Notes under the pieces: model-generated
What the model was told of the DNA's origin: nothing
The model's input: only the letters and a program-made list of their open reading frames with translations
The model's database searches: none
Position numbers and translations under genes: made by a program
DNA from: Sistotremastrum niveocremeum HHB9708
Taxonomy: Eukaryota > Basidiomycota > Agaricomycetes > Sistotremastrales > Sistotremastraceae
Direction of reading: 5' to 3'
Length of the DNA: 64,000 bases
Assembly (NCBI GenBank): GCA_001630475.1
Contig: KV419423.1
Coordinates: 1 to 64,000, forward strand
Shown here: positions 33,309 through 44,550 of the stretch, one piece after another
Position numbering within the stretch: position 1 is the first letter of the stretch
Layout: each line of letters starts with the position of its first letter

Positions 33309-35146
33309 GACTCTTTTCTTTCAGAGAGTGATGAGAACAGGAGAAGATCTATAAGAGTCTGTCAGAATCAGGATGCATGCCTATCAACGTGCTTTACAAA
33401 CGTTAGACGTGGAAGCTTTACGATTTACCCCGCTACTCGAGGAAAGTTTTGGACCCCTCAAGATCGTAAAGCTAGAGCCAGAACGTAGAAAAAAGGAAAT
33501 TCAGACGGCGGCCTTTATAGTACGCAGATCAAGACAGTTGTTCAAGGCATCGATATTGGAAGTTGAGCTTGGGATGAGCAACTTCGGCCAACGCCGCCGC
33601 CGATGAAGCTCTCAATGATCTCACTGGCAATGTCTGGCAGGCTCTCCAGTGCGTGTCTAGTAAAGCTGCTTTCTTATAGGACCAGATCATCTGGACCCTC
33701 CAGCTTTCAGACCAAGGACTTCGCTGCTAAATCAACGGGAGCCTCTCTCAGCTAAATGTGGCTTATTTCTCGAACAAACTCGGCCACAAGTCTTGCCAGC
33801 CAGCCAGCAGCAATCCAGTGCGTTACGTTCTTTCCGTGATCCGTCTCAGACCAGCTCAATAATTAATCCTCTAGCTCTCTTTGTTGACGTCTTCTGAAAA
33901 TTCTCGAGCTTATGAGCCCGGCTTTTCGTTCATAACATCCCATCAGAAGAACAGCCCTGTTTGACCCTCATCTTTTCCGCAAGTCGCATCTCTCTGTGGC
34001 AGCTTCTTCTCATCTGGATTCTGTCACGCCTCATACAGGCAAGAATACGGGCTACGATGTATTTAAGAGCGTCTGGTAGCATCCCTTCGCTTCACGGACG
34101 GTGGCATGCATTTTTGGCCGAAGATCTGACGTTCGTTCGTGGAGCACTATTTATTTGCCTGTTCTCAGTCATCGTACCCTCTGGGAACCAGCTACACCCC
34201 TCGCTCAGATGGATGCCCTCGAGATCGAAATCGCCCGCACGACGCTTCTCTACGGTAGTTTGCCACGTCTGTTCATCTTCTGACGGTATAGCTAAACGCA
34301 TAGCCCGGTATGTCCTGTCTCTAGACGTTTGTTCTTGACGTGCCTATCTGGCTGACCTCGCTTCGTGATCCCTATAGAGCTGTGCTGCGGAAATGCCAGC
34401 ATGCCTCGAATTTTCCACTTGATCTCAAGGTCGTATAAGGCTACGCAGCCCCGTATCAACAACTGTCAACGGCTTGGTCTCATCCTTTCCGAATATTTCT
34501 TTCGCGTTCTAACCGATTCCGTCCACGCAACAATTCACGCCAAGCTTCGATTGGTGAAATCCAAACCATTCCAATTGAACTGGAATGGCATTCACGGGCC
34601 AATCACGGCTTGATCAAGGCGAAGCGGGTTCTTCCATATTTTCTGCTTCATCACAGCACCCTATTGTGTGCCATCAGAATCTTGTAGCGTTATCAATATA
34701 CTGATATTTTATGTATTGCACAAACAATGGAGACCGAGGCCGTGCAACTGCCGTGCATGGACTCGAGATTCGAGAATCAGGTACCGACTGCAGTAAATTT
34801 GGACTCCGAACTCATGGTTGGTCCCGCACCCATTGCGACCAAGGCGGATCCAGACACAGGGTGCGGCTCCTGAGCTAGCTTGGGGCGCTCTTCAGACAGA
34901 TTGAGATGATATTTCAATCAAGTCACTCTGGGCTTTATCCCCGCATCTGTCGGACTCTGGGCTAATTGACTCAATTCCGACATGGGCTTCAAGGGCTTGA
35001 GGCTCATCTTCTTCGGAATGGCACTCTATCTTGCTATTGGGTTCGAATCAGATCTCTAAAGCTTTATATAGCGCACAGAACGAGGGAGCCGACACCCCAT
35101 TTTCTCCGACACGGTTCGACTTGAACTCACTGCCAGTGGTCGAACG
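33309..35146. other. Intergenic, 1.8 kb, possible gene relic near 34.2 kb
   Basis: Upstream of MYND copy 3 and NLR-like copy 2. At 34209 a start MDALEIEIARTTLLY is followed by an intron-like gtagtt...gcatag (about 34256-34309) and then RYVL, after which the frame closes. This resembles the first residues of a multi-pass membrane family common in agarics (DUF6533-like), cut off early. Nothing else is recognised. Confidence 0.35.
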
Positions 35147-38100
35147 ATGGCTGCTCGTGTTCCCGAAAGCACCACATTGGGCTCATTTATACCCGGAGAT
35201 GTAGCTCGAAGTCTGAAAGAGCTGTCCTCGTTGTCTCCCTTCCCATATCCCAAAGCCATAGCCGGATTGGCGCTTACCATATATGAAGTCAGTAATATAG
35301 TCTTGATTATGGAAGATAATCTGAAGTCTTATGTCAAAACGTAGAGATCGGAAGTACGTCCACATAGCTGATAGTTTGTCGACTATCTCTTATCATCTCG
35401 CAGGATTATGGTGGACCAATCTCGGATCTTCAGCATCTCACTAGAATGGTCTTGGATACTGTTTCGACTGTTGCTCAAAATCTCCATGAAATCGGAAACC
35501 AAATAGATGAAGAGGTGACATGCTGCAGCTCTCAGCTATTGAGGTATGACCTTGTTGTTTCTTTCTCCTTCTAGTCCAAGCTTAATCGACTCCAGAGTGC
35601 TCGAGGCAATCGCTGATTTCGTCAAAGAACATTCCAAAAAAAACAAATTCTCTCGTATCTTGTCTGCAAATCAGCTAAGAAAAACGATCAATTCATTTCA
35701 AGACGATCTCGACACCGCGATTAATAGTCTATCGGTAATTGATTCATTGTTGAAGATCATTTTTAGAAAGATATTGACGTTGCGGCAGCTGTGCTTGAAG
35801 CTGAAGACTCTTACCCTGACAGCGCGTACGCAGAAGATGGAGGAAAATAATGAGGATGAGCTTCAGCAGGCTATAAACTCGGCTCTCCGAACGCAGGATG
35901 AATATTTGAAGTCCCATATGTTGAAAGAGGTGAGATTTATTCCCGATTGAGCTCACCTCATAATCTAATCTAATCACGGTTTGTCTCAGGACCTTGCAGA
36001 CGGGAGGTTAGTCCAGTCACCCATACTCATCCCTCGATGATTCCGCTCATTCTTGAAACAGGTTACCCACTACAATTCCAGCTGCGCCACAGATATTCTT
36101 TGGACGAACTCCGATCGTCAAGGAGCTTGTAGATTCATTCGCTGGAAATGACTTGTTAACGGTCTCGAAAGAGAAACGTGTTGCGATACTGGGTCCAGGA
36201 GGAATCGGGAAAACGAGTCTCGCGCTGACCGTACTCCACGATGCGAACATCGTCTCCTCCTTCGGTCGTCACCGTTACTTCGTCCCGTGCGAGTCACTTC
36301 TGAACACGGATGCCTTGGTGCATCATCTCGGCAAGCGGTTCGGGATTCCTATCCCTTCTACCATCAGTCTTCAAGCGAGGCGATCTCATCTCGGTAGTCG
36401 TCTCAAATCCATCCTTAAAACTCTCGACACTCCACTGTTGGTTGTTTTAGACAACTTTGAGACACCGTGGGAATCCGTCGCTAATCGTTCTGAAGCCGAA
36501 GACTTGCTTCAAATCCTAACGGATATTCCCCAATTTAGTCTTCTGGTGACCATGAGAGGTGCAGAACGACCAAGTCGCATCGCGTGGAGTCGCCCTTTCT
36601 TGCCTCCCTTGACGACCTTAGATAGCGAGTCGGCCAGACGGACCTTTGTCGCTATCTCCGATGTCTCCGCGGATGACCTGGACCTTCCAGAGCTGCTGGA
36701 AGCGTTGGAGAATGTACCACTTGCGGTCACATTGATGGCTAATCTAGCGCAAGAACAGACGTGTCACGAGCTTTTGCAGAAGTGGAAACACGAGAAGACT
36801 TCGATGCTTACCCGGGGTTGGGACAGCCGTACATCTAGTGTGGACGTGTCTATTCAAGTCTCTCTGTCTTCCGATCGCCTTCGGTCGAATCCTTCGAGTT
36901 TCTCTGTTCTTCAAATCCTGTCGATGTTGCCAGACGGCTCTCTAGCTGAGGATCTCGCCTCAATGAGCGAGAGTCCAGCGCGGGTGCCTGGAGCAATTAC
37001 GTCATTGCGTCGGGTAGCATTAGTACAAGAGCGCACGATCTCAGAGGCGCAGACGTCCGGTCGTCTTCATGTACTATCTCCCATCCGCGAATTCATGCAG
37101 GCTCGTCACCCGATCAACATTCAGGCCTTCAGTGTGATCGCTCAACATTTTATCGCGTTCATCGAGTCTCTGGAGATCGATCGACAGAATTCCGAAGAAC
37201 TTCAGATACTGCGCAGCATTCGAACTCAAATGACAAACATATGCGTTGTGGTTTCCCATGGCTTGACCGAAAATGTGTTGATGAAAGAGCTCATCAGAGC
37301 GCTCATCCGCGTCCATGCATTCTCCGACGATGCGACACCAGGTTTGGTGTTGACCCTGCTCCAAACGGCAATGATAACTGCTCAGAAGATATCCGATAAA
37401 GAGCTTGAGGCTGCATGTCTGACTTGCTCCTATGAAAACATGGTTTCCACCGAGCTGAAGGACTGCCGCATAACACTCGAAAATGCGCTGAGCATCTATA
37501 AACACGAAAATCTCCAATCGATAACTGCACAACGTGAGCATGTTCGATGTCTCCGACATTATGGGGATATATGGAAACGCATCGGTGATTTACATAAGGC
37601 TCTCGACGTCTTGAAGCAAGGTCTCGAGCTTGCCTCCACGGGTGGCTTTTTCGCAGAACAGGCCAAACTGTTGGCGGCATTATCCGGAATCTACTCTGCC
37701 CTCAATCAGACAGATGATACCCTGAATGCCGCTCATAGCGCGATTCAAATCGCTGACGCTCATTCAATACCCATGGCTAGGGTTAGGGCCTTCACAATAC
37801 TCTCAGAACTTTACTTCAAACGCGCGTCATATTCTCTCTCGGCCCAGTTTTCTCAAAGAGCGCTTCAGACAACTTTCCAAATAATGGGACCTTGTCGTGG
37901 GTATGCCATAAACTTATTGTGGATGGCGCGAATACACTACATTCAGTCTCGCCTTGATCTCGCGGAACAGACCTATACTGAAGCTCGTTCCATCTTTGCG
38001 AGAATCGGATCGACAGATTGGATGTCAGCTGCTACCGTATGGATCGGAAGAGTACGCCTAGCACGAGGAGACATCACAGGGGCGCTAACCGACTTCCACG

Positions 38101-38705
38101 TGGCTCTACGAAAGTGGAGAGAGCTCTCGTGGACCAGAGAGGAAGCTGACAGCCTCACAGCCATCGGAGAAGCGGAACTCCGTCAAGGGAATGTTAGTCT
38201 CGCGCATTCTCATTTTACTCGAGCCACCGAAGCATTTCGCGTCGGTCAAGAATACGGAAGCAGGCGCTATGCAGAGGCTATCGTTGGGTTAGCAGAAGTT
38301 TACCTGTCAGAAGACTCAACCGGGCCAGCTATGATATCGTTCGTTCTCGCTTCGGTGATCTATCGACATGCAAACGATCGTTTGTCTGTAGCCAATATCA
38401 TCAAGAAGATGGGGGATGTTCAATTTCGGCTTCAGCAATGGGAGGATGCCCGATCATGCTACATGGCCGCGTACGAAATCCTTCAATTTCTAGGGGTGAA
38501 ATGGCCCTTAGCAGATGTACTGCTGGGATTAGGAGATCTAGACGATATTGATGGCCAACAAGAGAGTGCTGAGTCGAAGTGGCAGATGGCTTTGAAGCTG
38601 TACACCGACAATGTATGCAAGCAACAGAGCTGCGTCGAGAAGCTGGCGACCCTCAATTCTCGCAACAAGAGTCCACCTTTACATGTAAGGAAACCTTTGT
38701 TGTAA
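35147..38705 (+). CDS. NLR-like STAND protein with TPR repeats, copy 2
   Basis: Exons 35147-35287, 35345-35353 (9-nt microexon), 35404-35543, 35596-35929, 35990-36006, 36062-38705; about 1094 residues. A 36-nt in-frame segment at 35735-35770 has splice-like ends and may be removed. Order: helical N-terminus (KAIAGLALTIYE, VLEAIADFVKEH) as in many agaric NLRs, then PAAPQIFFGRTPIV leading into Walker A GPGGIGKTS (about residue 257), Walker B LLVVLDNFE (about 340), an NB-ARC-like region, and a long TPR array (YFKRASYSLSAQFSQRALQ and similar). The domain order equals copy 1 but identity is low and CpG content is normal. It ends near a TTACATGTAA palindrome (38679-38688) inside the last codons. 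Confidence 0.88.
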
Positions 38706-39028
38706 ATCAAATCTCGAATGATGCTGTTGCCTGTAACTTTTCGTACGCAAAATTCGGCCCTCGTGCACATAGACTGAAGCTTGCTGAAACTTATCGCATA
38801 CATTCACGCAGCTGAGTACGTTCTGTGGTATCCTTACTATCCTACGACAGAATACCGTAAAAATGTCATGTAACTACTTTCCGTGGTAATCTCTGGTCAT
38901 TATTCAAGATTGAGAAAGAACGGTGCTGTAAGGGTATGAGTCCGTTACTTTGAATGCATACTCGTGATCCGCAGAAAAAAATTCCCAAACACGACATGCT
39001 ATTCACGGCTCCCAAAGTTTGTGACCCT
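38706..39028. other. Intergenic, convergent
   Basis: 3' flanks of NLR-like copy 2 and the first small Ser/Pro-rich gene. Nothing else seen. Confidence 0.5.
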
Positions 39029-39352
39029 TCATGAGACGTTGGGACCGCCGCTACCGTGAGGATCCTTAGGAGGAGGACACTGCTCGCATTTTACCGGACT
39101 TGAGACCGATTCTCTGGCCCAGCGGTCCCAGACGTCCTGTGAGAGGCGAACCGATGTCTCGGCGGGGGGATTTCCAGGAACCCCAGTGGTGACCGGAAGA
39201 GAGGAGGATGTTAGATTTGGACTCGATGTCGTGGAAGAGAGAGCAGGTGATATGGGAGTTCTTGGATTGACTACATCATGGACGGAAGATGCCTCGGCCT
39301 CGGAGGGTTCGGAGGGGATGATGCGTATCTTGATTTCTTCTACCGGAGGCAT
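39029..39352 (-). CDS. Small Ser/Pro-rich protein, cluster copy 1
   Basis: 107 residues, MPPVEEIKIRIIPSEPSE at the start, a central Ser/Thr/Pro stretch (PALSSTTSSPNLTSSSLP) and a Cys pair near the end (KCEQCPPPKDPHG). The ATG directly follows an intron acceptor (cttcatag at about 39361), so the leader is probably spliced. Copy 3 (40930-41280) has the same layout. The protein looks disordered with no signal peptide. Family and function unknown; the strongly conserved N-terminal IKIRIIPSEPSE motif suggests a binding segment. Confidence 0.65.
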   Translation of the reverse strand: MPPVEEIKIRIIPSEPSEAEASSVHDVVNPRTPISPALSSTTSSPNLTSSSLPVTTGVPGNPPAETSVRLSQDVWDRWARESVSSPVKCEQCPPPKDPHGSGGPNVS

Positions 39353-40439
39353 TGAATTATCTATGAAGTAGAAAGAAATCAGATCCAGCAATGGAAGCAA
39401 CATTAGGACGGTGTCCACTCACGATATGTGTGAATGAGAGACTGAGTTGTTTGTGTAGGAGCGAAGTGTGTGCTCGCCTTGTACAGAAATCCAACATCTA
39501 CATTTGATATTTATGCCCCAGATGAGCCGAATCAGGCTCCTGACATTTTTGCCGAAACACTGCCCGTATACTTCACGATTGTCTACCCCTCAGGCCATGC
39601 GTACGATCATGTCAGTCATCCGACTCATTGATCTTTACTGGCAATTCGTCCAATGCCCGTCTGAGGACATCCGGTCTCGATCAACTGCTCAAAACGATCC
39701 TGTCCACGGTACTGTATACGCAGAAGCGCTTCCATCCATTGACAGGCGATGGGCGATGACGACTCGGAGAGCTCGGGGAGCTTTGGGAAAGAAACGATTG
39801 GTCGAGAAACGACGGATCGAATTAGATGAAATATGATTGAAATGCGATCGAGAACCTTAAATCGCGCGAAACAGGAGTCTCAAGAGAGTTTGGTACACTG
39901 TCTCAGGAGGCAAGCCGGAAAGTCGCTTCTGGGTTCGGAAGTTTGAGCTCTCAATTAGGAAACTCCGACACCCCCGCGACAACTTGAACTTGATACTCCA
40001 GTACAGTCATAGCTGAAGTATGTCACACATGTGAGCTTACAACACTGGCAGGAGACAGAAGTTCTGCCCCAATATTTTAGCTTTCCCAATCGTAAGAGTG
40101 ATTTGTTTGTGGAGCTGGCCGAGTCGAGATGAGTATTTATTGTGGAACAGGCCCAACAGGGTGAAATCCGAGCTTCTGAGCAGTCTTGTGGCCCCAGTTG
40201 TGGGCAGTGCTCGCATAGAAGATCATCTGTTTCAGATGTCGATCTCTATGTACTAGCTCTAGCACTGTCATTGACGTATTTGGGAAACGGTACATCTCCA
40301 GTCGAGCCGGTGTTGCTGTCATTGAAACTGACTTTCAAGAAAGTAGAACTTGTCGCCTGTCCTTTGACATGATCCCGTTGAATTATAATGCAGAATTCTC
40401 CATTCCCTCATACATGTCAATCTCCTATGAAGAGTTGTG
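39353..40439. other. Intergenic with weak frames
   Basis: A plus frame (39468-39836, ending ALGKKRLVEKRRIELDEI) and a minus frame (40137-40322, ending HNWGHKTAQKLGFHPVG, faintly like an acetyltransferase tail) are open, but neither has a full domain or splice support. Confidence 0.35.
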
Positions 40440-40680
40440 ACCGTCTCCACCGTGAGGATCTTTAGGAGGATGTCACTGATCACAATTTCTCGGCTTTGAG
40501 TAGATTCTCTGGGCCACAGTTCCGGACATCCTCACCAGCATCAATCAATGCCTCAGCGAGGGGGTTTTCAGGGGCCCCAATGATGACAGGAAGAGAGGAA
40601 GCTGGTGGGCTCGGACTCAACGCTGCGAAAGACTCGGCCGTATGGAAGTTTTGTGTGACTGTACATGTGTACAACTGTTC
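40440..40680 (-). pseudogene. Broken copy 2 of the small Ser/Pro-rich protein
   Basis: The DNA aligns with the 3' two thirds of copy 1 (shared blocks ctccaccgtgaggatctt-like, gattctctgg, ggaagagagga). The reading frame meets a stop early (after LLKAEKL), and the conserved N-terminal MPPV-IRIIP part is missing. It is a truncated member of the cluster. Confidence 0.7.
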
Positions 40681-40929
40681 GAAGCGAGAATGCTATAGGA
40701 TCGGATTCTTCTTGATGTCCGTCTTAATCCTCCGATAGATGTTGAACACCGACAAGTACTCGGGATGGAGAAATATGGTTATAAAAGAGTCCAAATCAAA
40801 GTACTACTGAGAAATGCCGAGGTGCTGGGCCTCTTCTCATCCACTTTTACCACACTGAGAGAGTCGGTGCGTCTCCTTCGATGATGACGCTCCTCACACG
40901 ATATGAGGTACATGACTATATAGTGCGAT

Positions 40930-41280
40930 TTAGCGGGTCTTGTCTGAGACAATATTAGATTTTGAACCGCCCCCTCCGCCACCACCCGGGGGGCCTCCTT
41001 GACCAGGAGGACACTGATCACACGGTGCCGGAGACCGTAGAAACTCTGTCTCCCACAAGTCTACCGATACAACAACCGACTCTTCGGCGGTGAAGTTCTC
41101 TGGAGCTCCAGTGGTGACCGGAAGAGAAGAGTTTGTGAGGTTTGGACTGGATGCCCCGGAAGATAGGCCAGGCGAAATGGGAGGGTTTGGATTGATCGCA
41201 TCATGGAGTAAAGCTACTTCGTCGGACTCTGAGGGATCGGAGGGAATGATTCGTATTGTAAGTTCTTTAACCGGAGGCAT
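40930..41280 (-). CDS. Small Ser/Pro-rich protein, cluster copy 3
   Basis: 116 residues: MPPVKELTIRIIPSDPSE, a Ser/Pro-rich centre (SSPNLTNSSLPVTTGAPEN), the Cys pair CDQC, then a Gly/Pro run (GQGGPPGGGGGGG) that copy 1 lacks. A TATAAA box on the minus strand (41440-41445) lies 160 bases upstream, and an intron acceptor (gttcgcag) sits just before the ATG, as in copy 1. No signal peptide; function unknown. Confidence 0.65.
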   Translation of the reverse strand: MPPVKELTIRIIPSDPSESDEVALLHDAINPNPPISPGLSSGASSPNLTNSSLPVTTGAPENFTAEESVVVSVDLWETEFLRSPAPCDQCPPGQGGPPGGGGGGGSKSNIVSDKTR

Positions 41281-42333
41281 TTTATTATCTGCGAACAAAG
41301 GAAGGATTAGACTTAGTGAAAGAGGTAGCGTCAAGGGATTCGCTTACGATGCGTGTGATTTAGAGGGTTATTTCTTTGTGTGACAATGAAGAGTGTGAGA
41401 GAAGATACGGAAAGTCTTCGTCCACCTTGAAGTTTTCCATTTATACTCCACGGTGAAGGCATGTCCGAAACATAGTCCGCCAATCTGCCAGTGTTTCGGC
41501 CCCAGATTCTGGGTATCGGATCCATTTGTCCCAGAATGGATTCACAGACAACTCGAACGACCGGATTGACAATACCCGAAAGCCACCCACGGAGTGGCGA
41601 TGGCTCGGACGACGGGAGACTCAGACTATATTTCGGGTTCAGCCGTAACGGCGCCAATCTGACTATCGAGCCATAATGACGTTTTGCTTGATTCTAGCAC
41701 AATTTTGAAGAAGGCCTTGTTGCCTGCTGTCTCGCCACGGATGATCGAACCTCTAGCATCTCTAGGTTCGGAAGCTCGTAAGCTCGATTGGGAAACTCCG
41801 ACACATCCGCTGACGTGCGTCGCACCTCCTGAGTCCTGACATGAAGTTAGGGGGGAAAAGAAGGGTAAGAGTTGCGTAATAGCAGCAGATCGCCTTGATG
41901 AAGGTTTCACTCAACGTCTGCAAGATTCAATAAAAGCTTGAATCCCAGCGGTCACCTTGGACTGATGAAGTGAGGGATGAACTCCTTCGGAGAAGGCCGA
42001 AAACACCGATCGTCGAGCCGTCGTCGACGCCGACACCTGCAATCTCATTGCGAAACCACTTGGCCGACTCTCCTCCCCTGTTCCTCTGTGCTTGTTCGAA
42101 GAATGCCATAGAAGTCTCGACTCCTGAGCTGGCGGTGCAATGTCAGAGACGGATATTCATCGATCATGCCGGCCGACCGACGCGTCGACCTAGCTTAGCG
42201 TGGCAGCTCCCTGAGCCGCGACATCCACGAACGATACGTATCTATTCGGCATAGGAGCAATGCTTCTGCACTGTTGTATTCATAAAAGGGGCCAAGTCTC
42301 GGACAAAGTTTCCCCTCAACATATTCGGTCATA
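41281..42333. other. Intergenic
   Basis: Holds the promoter and leader of the copy 3 small gene and the upstream region of SDR-like copy 2. Frames here overlap on both strands without family support. Confidence 0.45.
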
Positions 42334-43251
42334 ATGAAGCTGATCCTGACTGGTGCGACAGGCGTCGGTATGCTTTTCAATTATATTAGTATTTTCGCAT
42401 GCTGACAGCATCCCTTGTTACAGCTGGCCTTGCCATCCTCCGTGCTGCAACCCACGACCCTCAGATCACCAAAATAACTGTTCTATCCCGCCGCCCTCTC
42501 CCACCACATGCCGCCGAATTCTCAAAATCGAAAGCAGAAGTTATCATCCATCAGAATTTCACGAGTTACCCAAGCGAATTGGTTGGAAAATTGAAGGATC
42601 ATGATGCGGTTATATGGGCGTTAGGCGCTTCTCAGATTGGGATGAAGGAGGAGGATTATATCAAGATGACCCATGATTTTCCTGTGAGTTCACTCATAGA
42701 TTCAAAGCACGAGGCTGAAAGACTGATTGTCTCACAGATGGCTGCTGTCTCGGCTTTTCATGAAGCTGGACTTGGGAGTCCCGAGAAACCATTCCGATTC
42801 GTGCATATCAGCGGCGAAGGCGCCGACCGAGAGGAGAAAGGATGGGCGTTGTTCAGTAAAATCAAGGTGCTTTGGCTTAAATTGTTGATCGAGGCTGTTT
42901 TTTGACGTTTCGAGTTTACAGGGTCGGACAGAGAAAGATCTCGTCGAATACGCTTCGACGCGTCCATCCTTAATCGCTCAGAACCTGAGACCGGGCTACT
43001 TTGCACCTCAGGACTGGGGAGATATCGCTGCGACCCGAGGCCGATTGTTTGGTCTCGCCGATAAGCTCGTCCTCAGATGGTACACTGCATTGTCGACAAA
43101 TCTCGCAGTCAGAGTCGAAGACCTGGGAAAATTCGCAGTAGATGTTGCAAAGGGAGAGCATGGAAACGATGACCTATATCGAAATGTCCAGATGAGAGGA
43201 GTCGCTACAGGACGACTTTCAACGACGTCAGGCACAAATACCGAATTGTGA
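42334..43251 (+). CDS. NAD(P)-binding SDR-like protein, copy 2
   Basis: Exons 42334-42367, 42424-42683, 42738-42866, 42922-43251; 250 residues. Strong similarity to copy 1: MKLILTGATGV, ITVLSRRPLPPHAAEFSKSK, HDAVIWALGASQ and VHISGEGAD are shared or nearly so, and the first three exons are identical in length. The last exon is four codons longer and its C-terminus is the most divergent part (DKLVLRWYTALSTN versus DKYVFSFLTNHVSS). Same fold and uncertainty about substrate. It sits only 83 bases before the RBM18-like gene. Confidence 0.88.
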
Positions 43252-43334
43252 AAAGATGTAATAAATGTTATCGGAGTTTGAAATTAGTGATTAGATATTT
43301 CCAGTGATGCCGATGGATCTTCTTCTGAAACACC

Positions 43335-44313
43335 ATGACCTCAGTCTCTTCTGCCTCCTCACCCGCCCCTTCGACGTCCTCGTCGTCGCTGTCTGCGCCC
43401 TACTTAACGAACCCGACACCGAAACCTAAGCTCGCGACCCCTCCTCCACCCCCTCCACCCACGATCAGAAAAGACCGACTGTACATTGGGAACTTGCACC
43501 CCACAGTTGATGAGTGAGTGCTTTGAGCTACCGTTTTCATTGTGCAGAGAATGACCTTGTTCACTTCAAGATATACCCTCCTCCAAATCTTCCAAAAGCA
43601 CGGCAAAGTCGCGCATCTCGATTTTCTGTTCCACAAAACAGGGCCTGCGAAGGGACGACCTCGAGGCTATGCTTTTCTCGAGTATTCAGACAAAGAGGTG
43701 AGTTTCCTGACTTGCACGGGGGAATATGTCCCTAGTGCGTCATGCGCGATTATTGCTGACAACGATCTCCGTGCTGTCTCGCTTAGGACGCGCTCAAGGC
43801 ACTCGTGGCGCTGAATGACAAACCACTTCGCGGGCGGAAGCTTGTCGTCACCTTCGCTCATCAGGTATGTCTTGCATCATTGCCGAGGCTCTCCTTGCTA
43901 TCCGATCGGTGATACTGATCATATCTTTCAATTTGAATTTATAGGCCCCTATGGATCATGCCGCTCATTCTTCAAAACGATTTCATACTGACACGTCTCG
44001 GCCTACGGCTCTTTCCCTCCTGAAGACGACGAAAAAGCCCGCCGCTACCAATGATAAAATTGCTGCTATGGAAGCCAAGTTGGCACAAATGGCCCGACCT
44101 TCCACAGCCTCATCTTCCACCATTTCCTTACCCCAATCATCATCGACGACGTCTTTACCCGACTATGCTATGGATTCATTACCGGACAAACCATTACCTT
44201 CACTGGTAAAAGCTGCCGAAACTGCTGCACCTGGATTGTCGATAGGTGCTAGCGCCAGAATGCCGAAGCCACCTCCTCAGCGTCTGCCGGGAGTGAAGAT
44301 CGGACGGACATGA
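43335..44313 (+). CDS. RBM18: RBM18-like RNA-binding protein
   Basis: Exons 43335-43513, 43571-43697, 43787-43864, 43945-44313; 250 residues. After a Ser/Pro-rich N-terminus with a Pro run comes one RRM: RNP2 RLYIGNL, RNP1 GRPRGYAFLEY, and KLVVTFAHQ closing the domain. The spacing and the FLFHKTGPAKGRPRGYAF block match the RBM18 family rather than other single-RRM proteins. A further NDKIAAMEAKLAQMA helix parallels the conserved AKIKAIEAKL segment of animal RBM18. The C-terminal LPGVKIGRT is basic. Nuclear RNA binding is expected; the target is unknown. Confidence 0.88.
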
Positions 44314-44550
44314 ATCTGTAGCATTATTTTTTTATTCGCACTCATATACCCTATAGCCTTATCATACCTGTTGTTCTGCATAGTATTCCATGGTAGTTAT
44401 CATCACACACTGTATATTGCAATGTTATTTCTCATATGCTGTTCGGCACCGTTCCATGCGTTGCGATCGCGCGACACGGGCAACGCGCGCTCCCGCTCGA
44501 TAAGGAGGCCTCTTGTCGTCTCCCACCTTCATCTCATAGACTCATAGACA

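Noticed and set aside
40137-40322. Acetyltransferase gene on the minus strand
   Set aside because: Only about 25 residues look like a GNAT tail, and the core acetyl-CoA motif is absent.
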